A model generated the notes under the pieces. It made no database searches. It saw only the letters and a program-made list of their open reading frames with translations, and was not told the origin of the DNA. The translations under genes and the position numbers were made by a program. From contig CABUOF010000063.1 of assembly GCA_902493125.1 (NCBI GenBank), positions 1 through 11,286 of the forward strand: a stretch of 11,286 bases of DNA, given 5' to 3'. Origin of the DNA: an uncultured Collinsella sp. Its GTDB lineage: Bacteria; Actinomycetota; Coriobacteriia; Coriobacteriales; Coriobacteriaceae. Shown piece by piece: positions 1 to 7,306 of the stretch (the stretch's first letter is position 1; the number at the start of each line of letters is the position of its first letter).

Positions 1-1
1 C

Positions 2-139
2 TCGCCGCGCCTGCGCGCCCTTTCGCCCGCGAAGAGGAGCGCCCCGAGCAAGCTCGACCCGTACAAGCCCGTCATCCGCCAATAGCTCGAGGACGACGCC
101 CGGAACTGGCGCAAGCAGCCCTTCAATAAGTTGCGGTGA
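2..139 (+). pseudogene. Possible IS21-type transposase (IstA-like) remnant
   Basis: Reading from base 2 gives a short peptide containing SKLDPYKPVIRQ, then an amber stop (83-85), then LEDDARNWRKQ, ending at TGA 137-139. The pattern K-L-D-P-Y-K-P followed by an acidic stretch and R-K-Q resembles the linker after the helix-turn-helix region of IS21-family IstA transposases, as I remember the family. There is no start in the window, the frame is interrupted, and it runs into the left arm of the inverted repeat at 125-199, so if it is transposase it is dead and truncated on its right side. The left end lies outside the window. The match is short, and chance similarity in a GC-rich stretch cannot be excluded. 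Confidence 0.4.
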
Positions 140-199
140 AATAGTGTCTGTTTTTGCTGCTAGATAGCATATTTAGTCCCTAATTCACCGCAACTTGTT
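125..199. repeat. 16-bp inverted repeat with nested inner palindrome
   Basis: AAGTTGCGGTGAA (128-140) is exactly complementary to TTCACCGCAACTT (184-196). The arms extend to 125-140 and 184-199 with a single T/G mismatch, which would be a wobble pair in RNA. Inside lies a second small palindrome, TGCTA-GA-TAGCA (158-169). The AT-rich core differs from the GC-rich flanks. It starts 10 bases past the stop of the permease gene, so it could end that transcript, but no T-run follows the stem on either strand. The shape also fits a small non-autonomous mobile or dispersed repeat. No target-site duplication is visible. Confidence 0.75.
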
Positions 200-208
200 A
201 GTGGTGGC

Positions 209-1423
209 TTACTGGTAGCGTAGGCATTCCACCGGGTCGAGCTTTGCTGCACGGCGAGCGGGGTAGAAGCCAAAGATTACGCCGATGCCGACCGATACGG
301 CAAACGCGATCAACACTGTCGTAATGGAGAAGCTTGGCGTGATCGTCCCGGTAGCTCCAAACTCGCTCATGATGCCCGAGCTTGCGGCAAAGAACGTGAG
401 TCCCCATGCCAGCAGATAGCCAATCAGGACACCCAACAGTCCGCCGGTGACGCACAGCGCCGAGGACTCGGCCAAAAACTGCGCGGTGATATCGCGACGA
501 CTGGCGCCCAGGGCACGGCGAATACCGATCTCGCGGATGCGCTCAGTCACGTTGGTGAGCATCATATTCATAATGCCGATACCGCCGACAAGCAGCGAGA
601 TGCTGGCGACAGCGCCCATGATGAGTGAGAACGCGCCCATAAAGGAGTTGAGTGCATCGATGGCGCTTTTCATGGATGTCGCCGATACACTGTCGTACTC
701 ATCCTCCTCCTCGATGCCCTTCATCGCGCGCACCTTGGACTCGATGGTCTTACAAAGCTCATCCATGTCCGTGCCCTCGGCGGCAAGTGCCGTCACGCTG
801 GGGAATGAAGGATTCTCGTCGCCAAACAGCCCGGCGATGGTTTCGCGTGGCATATACAGCGTGAGAGAGCCCATGGAGTCGCTGCCGCCATCAATCACGC
901 CTACAATCTGCACCTCGCCGTTGGACACTTTGATGGTTTTCCCCAGGGCATCCTGTTCGTTGCCGTAAAGCTGATCGGCGCCGCCGCGGCTGATGAGCGC
1001 CACGCGCGAGCCTGATTGGGACTCGGCCTGGGAATAGGTGCGCCCCGCAACGAGCTTGCTGGCGCCCACCGCGTCGAGCATGTCGCTATCGACGCCCTGC
1101 GCCATGACGGTATAGCTTTTATCGCCGGTCTTGTACTCGGTATAGGCGCTGTCCACGACGCCGATCTGCTCTATCTGTGGCACCAGTTTTTGAAGCTTCT
1201 CGACATCAGAATCAGTGAGTTCTTGGGACGAATAGATTTGCACCATGCGTGCCGCATTGAGGCCCAGGCTGTTGACCAAACTGTTTTGGATGCCGCCGAT
1301 GAGCGAAGTCATGGCGATAACCGAGGCGATGCCGATGACAATGCCCAGGATGGTGAGCAGGCTGCGCCCCTTGTTGGCCTCGAGCGAGTGAAGGGCTTCC
1401 TGGATGAGATCACGGGTGCTCAT
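209..1423 (-). CDS. MacB/FtsX-type ABC transporter permease
   Basis: This 404-residue integral membrane protein is the permease of a MacB-type mechanotransmission ABC system. One membrane helix lies near the N-terminus (about 21-43), followed by a large extracytoplasmic domain (about 45-260, MacB periplasmic-core type) and three more helices (about 264-287, 322-346, 366-386). The stretch NVTERIREIGIRRALGA (291-307) is the conserved cytoplasmic coupling segment of FtsX/MacB permeases that contacts the ATPase. Here the ATPase is a separate protein, unlike fused E. coli MacB. The ATG overlaps the ATPase stop (ATGA, 1420-1423), and AAAGGAG sits just upstream, so translation is probably coupled. 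It is the last gene of the operon. The substrate cannot be read from sequence; antimicrobial peptides, lipopeptides or macrolides are typical of the family. Confidence 0.93.
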   Translation of the reverse strand: MSTRDLIQEALHSLEANKGRSLLTILGIVIGIASVIAMTSLIGGIQNSLVNSLGLNAARMVQIYSSQELTDSDVEKLQKLVPQIEQIGVVDSAYTEYKTGDKSYTVMAQGVDSDMLDAVGASKLVAGRTYSQAESQSGSRVALISRGGADQLYGNEQDALGKTIKVSNGEVQIVGVIDGGSDSMGSLTLYMPRETIAGLFGDENPSFPSVTALAAEGTDMDELCKTIESKVRAMKGIEEEDEYDSVSATSMKSAIDALNSFMGAFSLIMGAVASISLLVGGIGIMNMMLTNVTERIREIGIRRALGASRRDITAQFLAESSALCVTGGLLGVLIGYLLAWGLTFFAASSGIMSEFGATGTITPSFSITTVLIAFAVSVGIGVIFGFYPARRAAKLDPVECLRYQ

Positions 1424-2193
1424 GCCACCACTCCTTTCGGCGGGTTGGCGGAGGCGGAAATCATGGGCAGGCTAACTACGGCGCTGCGCAGGGTCCGCGG
1501 TGCATGTGGAATATACGCGCCGTCGTGAATTCGACCGTCGCGGATGGTCACGGCACGGTCGGCCTCGGCGGCAATGCCGGGGTCGTGTGTGATGAGCACG
1601 ATGGTTTTGCCGCGCTCCTGGAGCTTATGGAAGGTCTCCATTACAAGCGCTCCAGTGGCGGAGTCCAGGTTTCCCGTCGGCTCGTCAGCCAAAATGATGG
1701 GTGGATCGTTGACGAGGGCGCGCGCGATGGCCACCCTCTGCATCTGGCCGCCTGAGAGCTCGGATATGCGGTGGTCCCAGTGGTCGACCGGCAGCGTGAC
1801 GGCCTGCAGCGCGTGCACGGCGCGCATTTCGCGCTGGCTACGGGGCACATTGGTGTAGGCCAGCGGCAGCATGACGTTTTCGATAACCGACAGGCGCGGC
1901 AGCAGGTTGAAGCTCTGAAAGACAAAGCCAATGCTCAGGGCGCGAACTTCGGTGAGCTCGTCATCATCGAGCTCGGCCACGTTGACCCCTTGCAGGTAGT
2001 AGTCGCCTGCCGTTGGCTTATCCAGGCAGCCTAGGATGTTCATGAGCGTTGATTTGCCCGAACCCGAGGGGCCAGTGATAGCGACGAATTCGCCGGGATT
2101 TACCGCCAGGCTCACGTTGTGCAGGATGTGGGCGCAACCTGCCTCGCTCTCAAAGATGCGGTGCACGTTGCGGATGTCGATAACGGGACGCAT
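1420..2193 (-). CDS. MacB/LolD-type ABC transporter ATP-binding protein
   Basis: This 257-residue cytoplasmic ATPase powers the transporter formed with the downstream permease. All nucleotide-binding elements are present: Walker A GPSGSGKST (41-49), Q-loop Gln93, signature LSGGQ (146-150), Walker B IILADEP (166-172) with Glu171 as catalytic base, the D-loop NLDSATG and the switch histidine in THDPG (His203). The sequence around these (SGSGKSTLMNILGCLD, FVFQSFNLLP, ADEPTGNLD) is typical of the MacB/LolD subfamily. About 30 residues follow the usual end of the domain (227-257). That tail has no recognised motif, and its DNA carries the ribosome-binding site of the permease gene. The start codon shares one base with the stop of the upstream gene (TAATG), so the three genes are probably translated as a coupled unit. 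Confidence 0.95.
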   Translation of the reverse strand: MRPVIDIRNVHRIFESEAGCAHILHNVSLAVNPGEFVAITGPSGSGKSTLMNILGCLDKPTAGDYYLQGVNVAELDDDELTEVRALSIGFVFQSFNLLPRLSVIENVMLPLAYTNVPRSQREMRAVHALQAVTLPVDHWDHRISELSGGQMQRVAIARALVNDPPIILADEPTGNLDSATGALVMETFHKLQERGKTIVLITHDPGIAAEADRAVTIRDGRIHDGAYIPHAPRTLRSAVVSLPMISASANPPKGVVA

Positions 2194-3626
2194 TACATGT
2201 CCTCATCGGCAGACATACTGCCCGAATCCGCGCTGTAGCCGCCGTCAGCCGTTGCGTCCGCTCCGGTGTCCATGACGAGGGTGTCACCATCGCGCAGCTT
2301 GGTAACCGGCACGTTGGGGTTGATCTCGTTGCCCTGGTCGTCGCGCTTGACCTGTGTCTTGCCGACTACGGTTTCGTTGTCGTTTTGCGTCACGACGGTC
2401 ACCTTGACGCGGCGGGTTTGCTTGCCCTCGTCATCGGTTGCCACGTTGACGTAATAGTGTTCGCCGTCTTCGGTCATGAGCGCCATCGTCGGCACCATCA
2501 CCACGTCGTCGAGCTGCTCGGTCACCACCGAGACCTCGGCCGTCATGCCCGGCTTCAGGCGCGCGTCGGGCGCCTCGATGAGGATGTCGACGTTAAAGGT
2601 CACGCTGCCGCCGCCGTTGGCGGCGTCGGAGTTTGCCACCGACGCGATAGCCGTGACGGTTCCCTGGCTCACGATATCGGGAAACGCGGGATACGTGACG
2701 TTGGCGCTCTGCCCAACGGCGATCTTGGCGATGTCCTTTTCGCCCACCTGCACGGTCACCTTCATCTTGGATAGGTCGGCGATCTGCATGCACTGCTTGC
2801 CGCCGCTCGTATCGCTTTCGCCCATGATCATGCCGCCTGTTACCGTTGCGCCCACCTTGGCGTTAAGCTCCACGATGCTACCCGAGCTCGGGGCCGTGAC
2901 CGTGCGACTGGCGGCCTTGGCGTTCGCCTGGTCTAGGTTTGCCTGGGCCGAAGCGAGGCTGCGCTGCGCGGCCGATACGGCGTTCGTGTCCGCTGATGCG
3001 TCAGAGACGCCAGCCGCTGCGGAAGCTCCCTCGACGTCCGTCGTTGGGGTGGCCTGCGCGGCAGCTGCGGCTTTCTGCGCGTTGGCGAGGTCTTCCTGAG
3101 CGGCTGCAACTGCACGCTGCGCCTCGGCAACGTTGCGATCGAGCTCGTCGTTTTTAATGGTCATAAGCATGTCGCCCTCGTTGACGGATTGGCCTGCCTG
3201 CACGTTGATGGAATCGACCGTGCCGTCGACAGAAGGGGAGACCACTGAGGACGAAATGGGTTTGAGCTGGCCTTTCGCCTCGACCGTTGTGGTAAACGTG
3301 CCCTCGGTCACCATGTCGGTCACAGGCCCGCTAGCGCTCTGAGGCTGCGCATTGATAACCAGGGTTGCGACAATGGCAATGAGCGCGATGGCACCTACGA
3401 CACCGGCAGCAATACCGCGTCGAATCAGCTTTTTGCGTCGGCGCTCGGCACGTTTTGCTTTGAGCTTGGCATATGCCTCTTCATCGGAAATCTCGGCCGT
3501 ATCGTTCGTGCGTCCGTTCTGCTTATTGGCATGTACGTCTGTAATCAGAGGAATCGTTTCGGTGGCACCTTCGGGCGTGCGCTCGGTATCATCCGGGCCC
3601 GGGGTGATCGTGGGGACATTCGGCAT
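2193..3626 (-). CDS. MacA/RND-type membrane-fusion (adaptor) protein of the ABC exporter
   Basis: This 477-residue adaptor is expected to sit outside the membrane, anchored by one N-terminal helix, and to work with the ATPase and permease encoded next. A hydrophilic cytoplasmic segment (1-70, ending in a Lys/Arg-rich stretch) precedes the helix (about 72-93). Then come a lipoyl/barrel-sandwich half (about 120-160), two Ala/Gln-rich helices (about 160-192 and 215-240) joined by a low-complexity linker, the second lipoyl half (TVTAPSSGSIVELNAKVGATV, about 242-262) and beta-barrel and membrane-proximal domains to the acidic C-terminus. I chose the ATG at 3626 because AAAGGAG lies 5 bases upstream; an in-frame ATG at 3689 has no such site and lies within or upstream of the candidate promoter. 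A monoderm host would have no TolC, which fits the short helical hairpin. Confidence 0.93.
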   Translation of the reverse strand: MPNVPTITPGPDDTERTPEGATETIPLITDVHANKQNGRTNDTAEISDEEAYAKLKAKRAERRRKKLIRRGIAAGVVGAIALIAIVATLVINAQPQSASGPVTDMVTEGTFTTTVEAKGQLKPISSSVVSPSVDGTVDSINVQAGQSVNEGDMLMTIKNDELDRNVAEAQRAVAAAQEDLANAQKAAAAAQATPTTDVEGASAAAGVSDASADTNAVSAAQRSLASAQANLDQANAKAASRTVTAPSSGSIVELNAKVGATVTGGMIMGESDTSGGKQCMQIADLSKMKVTVQVGEKDIAKIAVGQSANVTYPAFPDIVSQGTVTAIASVANSDAANGGGSVTFNVDILIEAPDARLKPGMTAEVSVVTEQLDDVVMVPTMALMTEDGEHYYVNVATDDEGKQTRRVKVTVVTQNDNETVVGKTQVKRDDQGNEINPNVPVTKLRDGDTLVMDTGADATADGGYSADSGSMSADEDM

Positions 3627-3656
3627 AGCGTCTCCTTTATAGAAAGAACCTCGATA

Positions 3657-3662
3657 ATTATA
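3657..3662 (-). promoter_or_regulatory. Candidate -10 box of the transporter operon
   Basis: On the minus strand a perfect TATAAT lies 30 bases before the ATG of the membrane-fusion gene, which would give a leader of roughly 24 bases containing the AAAGGAG site. No good -35 box stands 16-18 bases upstream; that position is occupied by the GC-rich palindrome at 3661-3690. The promoter may therefore be weak or need an activator. Confidence 0.45.
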
Positions 3663-3690
3663 TGCGCCCACCGGTTGGGGCGGGCGCATA
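3661..3690 (-). promoter_or_regulatory. 9-bp palindrome: operator-like site or weak terminator
   Basis: TATGCGCCC (3661-3669) and GGGCGCATA (3682-3690) are perfect inverted repeats 12 bases apart. The site lies 69 bases past the stop of the L,D-transpeptidase gene and overlaps the TATAAT ahead of the transporter operon by two bases. As RNA on the minus strand it would form a 9-bp stem followed by UAUAAUUAU, only a poor U-tract. It could be a weak terminator for the upstream gene, a regulator-binding site over the -35 region of the operon, or both. Confidence 0.5.
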
Positions 3691-3758
3691 GGACGATTTC
3701 TTTCAGAACTGTTAGATTGGTCGCAGCGGTTCCACGTTGTAGGAATGCGCGCGTTGCA

Positions 3759-5492
3759 CTACGAGTGGACAACCACGCACAGGCCGACTTTGATGCAGTC
3801 GTGAAGTGCCTTGGCGTCTGCCAGGCGCAGGTTGATGCAACCGTGGCTGCCGCACCACTTGTACGACTCGGCATTATCGAAGCTCTTGTCGTTTTGCCAG
3901 GTGGCGTCGTGGAAGCCGATCATGTTGCCCTCAAACGGCATCCAGTAGCTCACCGGGCTCTCGTATTTGGGCTTACCGGTCTCGGGGTCCTTGGCTCCGA
4001 TCAGGGTGCTGCCGCCGTCGTTGCTGTTGATCTGCCACACGCCTTCGGGGGTGGCGTCTTCGCCCGGTTTGCCGGAAATAAAGTTGGCCTCCCAAACGAT
4101 ATTACCGTTCTCGTCGTAGTAGCGCGCGTGCTGCTCGGACAGATCGACATCGATGTATGCCTTCCAGTCGGGCTCTCCCTTTGCGGTAAAGGTGTCGGCC
4201 TTCTGGGAGTACTTGATCTCGATCTCGCCGGTCTGCTTGTTGTTAATGGCGTCCTCGACCTGCTTGGCGAGCGAGCTGCTGTCGATGGACCAACCAAAGT
4301 CGCCGCCTTCGACGGCGCACTGCTTGCCATCGGCGCGCGTCCACCAGCGAGTGGAGCCCACGGTATTAAAGCCGTTGGCGAGCTCGGCAGCCCAGCTACT
4401 GATCTGCGACGTATCGAGCGTGGGGTTGGCCGGATCGGCAAAGCTGATCCACTGCAACACGGAGCTGCCGTCGACCTTTCCGGCATCCTCGCCGTTGAGC
4501 TTGAGGGTCACGTTGACGCCCAGGAAGTTGTTGGCGGCATCGCATGCGGCCTGAATCTGATCATCGGTCAGCGTTCCATTGAGCGGTTCATAAGCATCGT
4601 TGCCGAGCTTGGAAAGATCTACGGTCTCGGCCAGCGAGGCAAGCTCGAGCTCGGCATACTTAATGACATGCTCGCGGTTGAGTTTTTCGTTGGAGCGCGC
4701 CTTCTCGACGGTAAACTTGCCGGCCTGCTCGTCATAGGAGCTATTGGCCTCGAACGTGCCCGAACGGCCCTCGTTAAACTCGTCGATAGCGGCGCCCAGG
4801 TCCTCCTCAAACTTCTTTTGGTCAAAGGTATCGGAGAGCATGGACAGGTCGACGTCTTGATCAAGATCGACTTTGTTGGAGGTAGCAGTTGTTTTGGTCT
4901 TGCCGCCTAAGGATTCCACAAGGCGGACCGGCCAAATAAAGGCTTCGTTCTGGTTGATGATTTCTTTTGCAGCAGCTTCACCGTCGACGATGGGTTCATC
5001 GGACTCGGGCTGATAGGTCCAGCTAAAGTCATCTCCTGTCACGGTGAGCTTATAGTGCTTCCATGCCGAGTTGACCTTGGTGGCGGCAGACGAAGCGTTG
5101 GAGAACGAGACGTCGACGCCGGCGATGGTGGTGTTGGGGTAGGCTACCTGCGAAAACGCTACGACGCCAACAATATAGACAATGACGATAAGACCCAGGA
5201 CGACAAAAAGCGTCGTTTTTTTGCCCGACTTATTGTTGCCGGCGGGTTTGCGTGCGGGGCCGCGATCGCCTCGAGTGTGCGTGGGGGGCTGCTTGGGCGC
5301 ATTGCCGTTTGCCTGGCGCTGCTGACGTTGTTGACGCTGCTGTCGCTGTTGGTTCGGTCGTTGGGAAGCGTTTGCCGCACCACGCTGCTGACCGTGGCTC
5401 GGCGCGATAGGACGCGGCGACTGAACGCCGCCGGTGTGCCTGCTCGGCTGCTGTGGATCGGGAATCAGTTGAGTTCGATCGTTTTGCGACAT
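3759..5492 (-). CDS. L,D-transpeptidase (YkuD) with N-terminal membrane anchor and peptidoglycan-binding domain
   Basis: This 577-residue enzyme should form 3-3 type cross-links in peptidoglycan, or attach molecules to it, outside the membrane. Residues 1-90 are hydrophilic and rich in Gln, Arg and Pro, with four QQR repeats (about 48-60). A single membrane helix follows (about 94-117). Residues about 122-430 look like PG_binding_4-type domains (TTIAGVDVSFSNASSAA). The YkuD catalytic domain occupies about 443-577 with His528 in GFHDA and the active site SHGCINLRL (nucleophile Cys552). I preferred the ATG at 5492 because AAGGA then sits at a normal distance; the in-frame ATG at 5501 would add three residues but lies only one base from that site. 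The gene stands alone between non-coding gaps. Such enzymes can make the wall less sensitive to classical penicillins. Confidence 0.93.
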   Translation of the reverse strand: MSQNDRTQLIPDPQQPSRHTGGVQSPRPIAPSHGQQRGAANASQRPNQQRQQRQQRQQRQANGNAPKQPPTHTRGDRGPARKPAGNNKSGKKTTLFVVLGLIVIVYIVGVVAFSQVAYPNTTIAGVDVSFSNASSAATKVNSAWKHYKLTVTGDDFSWTYQPESDEPIVDGEAAAKEIINQNEAFIWPVRLVESLGGKTKTTATSNKVDLDQDVDLSMLSDTFDQKKFEEDLGAAIDEFNEGRSGTFEANSSYDEQAGKFTVEKARSNEKLNREHVIKYAELELASLAETVDLSKLGNDAYEPLNGTLTDDQIQAACDAANNFLGVNVTLKLNGEDAGKVDGSSVLQWISFADPANPTLDTSQISSWAAELANGFNTVGSTRWWTRADGKQCAVEGGDFGWSIDSSSLAKQVEDAINNKQTGEIEIKYSQKADTFTAKGEPDWKAYIDVDLSEQHARYYDENGNIVWEANFISGKPGEDATPEGVWQINSNDGGSTLIGAKDPETGKPKYESPVSYWMPFEGNMIGFHDATWQNDKSFDNAESYKWCGSHGCINLRLADAKALHDCIKVGLCVVVHS

Positions 5493-5549
5493 CGTATGCA
5501 TATCCTTCGATTTTCGCCTTGCGGTTCATCGTGTTTTTACTGGGCTTGC

Positions 5550-5555
5550 ATTATA
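5550..5555 (-). promoter_or_regulatory. Candidate -10 box of the L,D-transpeptidase gene
   Basis: A perfect TATAAT on the minus strand lies about 58 bases before the chosen ATG, predicting a leader of about 50 bases. The -35 position (about 5573-5578) reads ACCACA, which is a poor match. The assignment rests on the -10 box and its position between the terminator at 5597-5625 and the gene. Confidence 0.4.
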
Positions 5556-5596
5556 GCGATTGCCCTACTGTTTGTGGTACGGAAACGGTGGCATTC

Positions 5597-5625
5597 AAAA
5601 GAGGTGGGACATTTGTCCCACCTTT
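5597..5625 (-). terminator. Rho-independent terminator after the serine dehydratase gene
   Basis: On the minus strand AGGTGGGAC and GTCCCACCT (arms 5615-5623 and 5602-5610) form a 9-bp perfect stem with loop AAAT, extended by a wobble and an A-T pair and followed by CTTTTG. It starts 17 bases past the TAA at 5642-5644. Confidence 0.8.
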
Positions 5626-5641
5626 GAGTCGTTCTTTGCCG

Positions 5642-7249
5642 TTATCCGCACACACCGCATTTTGCACAGGCCGAAAGTGCGGCCGGAGCCTGCGCGATGC
5701 CGCCCTTTGCCGTCTCGCGCAGCGTGGCCGGCAACGCGTGACCCACCGAGAGCATGACATGTGCCATCTGGTCAAACGGCACTAAACTCTTAATGCCTGC
5801 GAGGGCGAGTTGTGCCGAGCTAAAGGCCGCTGCCACGCCGATGGCGTTGCGGTTTTGGCAGGGCACCTCCACGAGGCCACCGACGGGGTCGCAAACGAGG
5901 CCCAGCAGGTTACTCAGCGCGATGGAGCTGGCGTCGAGCGCCTGCTCGGGCGTGCCGCCGAGCATCTGCACCAGCGCGGCGGCTGCCATGGCGGCGGCGC
6001 TTCCCACCTCGGCTTGGCAGCCGCCCTCGGCGCCGGCAACGCAGGCGCTTGTGGTGAGGTTGAGGCCGATGGCGGCTGCGCAGTAGAGCGCGTCCATGAC
6101 CTGTTCGTCGTCGAGCTGCAGGCGCTCGGCGAGCGCAAGCACGCAGCCGGGCACAACACCCGCTGAGCCTGCCGTGGGGGCGGCGACGATCACGCCCATG
6201 GTGGCGGAGCGCTCGAGCACGGCCATGGCGCGGGCCACGGCGTCGGTCTGAACGGGGCCCATCAGGTTTGCACTCAAATCGTTGCGGCCGGTGGCTTCGA
6301 CGAGCTTGGCCTCGCCGCCGATAAGCCCGCCGAGTGAGCGCAGCGGATTTGCGAGGGGGGCCGTGGTCTCCTCGCGCATGACGTCGAGCACGCGGCGCAT
6401 GGCGGCGACGGCGTGGGCCTCGCCGGTTAGACGCGCCTCGCGAACAGCCATGACGGCGCCGATGCTGAGCCCCAGTTCCTCACACGCATCGAGCAGCTGC
6501 TCGCCGTCGTCGAAGATTTCCTTGGCCGAGACGCCGGGGGAGAGCGATGATGCCGAGCCGGGGAGCTCAATAAAGGTGGCGTAGCCGACGTTGTCGAGTT
6601 TGCGCACCATGGGGATGACGGTGTCGTCGGGTGTGCCGTCGGTCTCAAAGACGGAGTACGCCTGGCCGCCCACTTCGGTGCGGTAGGTGCGGCAGAAGGC
6701 AATGTTTACGTGGGCGTAGGCGAGCAGGTTGGTGAGCGCGGCGAGTACACCGGGGACGTCCTTGTGCGCCACGAAGAGCGTGGAATACATGCCCGAGATG
6801 TCGACGCCGACGCCGTTAATGCGGCTGATGCGCATCTTGCCGCCGCCCAGGCTCTCGCCGCGAACCTGTGCCGTGGCGCCCGTGTCGTCGACCATGTCGA
6901 TGTCGACGGTATTGGGGTGGATGGAGGCGTCGTCGCCCTTGATGTTAAATTGATATTCGAGGCCCTGCTCGCTTGCGAGGTTGAAGGCCTGCTTGATGTT
7001 CTCGTCATCGGTGTCGAGGCCCAGGATGCCCGCGACGAGCGCACGGTCGGTGCCGTGGCCGCGGTAGGTGTGGGCAAAGGAGTTCCAAAGGCCAAAGGTC
7101 ACCTTGGTGATGCGCCCTTCCAGCAGGCTGGCGGCAACCTGGGCGCAGCGCAGGGCGCCGGCGGTGTGCGAAGAGCTGGGGCCGACCATGATGGGGCCCA
7201 AGATCTCGAATGCCGAGGTCGTAGCTAGTGTTTGCGGCTTGCCTGCCAT
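5642..7249 (-). CDS. sdaA: L-serine ammonia-lyase, iron-sulfur dependent, fused beta-alpha single chain
   Basis: This cytoplasmic 535-residue enzyme deaminates L-serine to pyruvate and ammonia with a [4Fe-4S] cluster. The N-terminal half matches the beta part: FEILGPIMVGPSSSHTAGALR (14-34), then an ACT-like regulatory domain (about 155-230, VAHKDVPGVLAALTNLLA). The C-terminal half is the alpha part, with PLRSLGGLIGGEAKLVE, APTAGSAGVVPG (357-368) and cluster cysteines Cys411 (EGGCQAEVGSA), Cys453 (LVCDPVGG) and Cys464 (EVPCQNRN). In Bacillus these halves are separate SdaAB and SdaAA; here they are fused. The chain ends SACAKCGVCG, so Cys534 is the penultimate residue, the place of the autoinhibitory tail cysteine known from the Legionella enzyme, and two further cysteines make CxxCxxC. 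AAAGGAG lies 6 bases before the ATG. A terminator follows, so the gene is probably monocistronic. Confidence 0.95.
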   Translation of the reverse strand: MAGKPQTLATTSAFEILGPIMVGPSSSHTAGALRCAQVAASLLEGRITKVTFGLWNSFAHTYRGHGTDRALVAGILGLDTDDENIKQAFNLASEQGLEYQFNIKGDDASIHPNTVDIDMVDDTGATAQVRGESLGGGKMRISRINGVGVDISGMYSTLFVAHKDVPGVLAALTNLLAYAHVNIAFCRTYRTEVGGQAYSVFETDGTPDDTVIPMVRKLDNVGYATFIELPGSASSLSPGVSAKEIFDDGEQLLDACEELGLSIGAVMAVREARLTGEAHAVAAMRRVLDVMREETTAPLANPLRSLGGLIGGEAKLVEATGRNDLSANLMGPVQTDAVARAMAVLERSATMGVIVAAPTAGSAGVVPGCVLALAERLQLDDEQVMDALYCAAAIGLNLTTSACVAGAEGGCQAEVGSAAAMAAAALVQMLGGTPEQALDASSIALSNLLGLVCDPVGGLVEVPCQNRNAIGVAAAFSSAQLALAGIKSLVPFDQMAHVMLSVGHALPATLRETAKGGIAQAPAALSACAKCGVCG

Positions 7250-7283
7250 GGCTGCTCCTTTGCCTTGTCTCGTCGTCCCGAGG

Positions 7284-7306
7284 GGCGGGGCATACTCTGT
7301 CCCGCC
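7284..7306 (-). other. Hairpin in the serine dehydratase leader
   Basis: GGCGGGGCA (7284-7292) pairs with TGTCCCGCC (7298-7306) around a 5-base loop, nine pairs with one non-Watson-Crick position. It lies 35 bases upstream of the serine dehydratase ATG and directly touches the large inverted repeat. There is no T-run, so it is not a standard terminator. It could be a leader structure or the edge of the repeat element. Confidence 0.5.

Noticed and set aside
3627..3689. 21-codon extension of the membrane-fusion protein
   Set aside because: It would be translated through the palindrome and the candidate promoter; the ATG at 3626 has AAAGGAG at ideal spacing.
3531..4910. Open frame of 459 codons on the plus strand across the L,D-transpeptidase gene
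   Set aside because: It is antisense to a gene with clear YkuD motifs, crosses its 3' end and the intergenic palindrome, and has no recognisable domain or start signal. High GC readily gives such frames.
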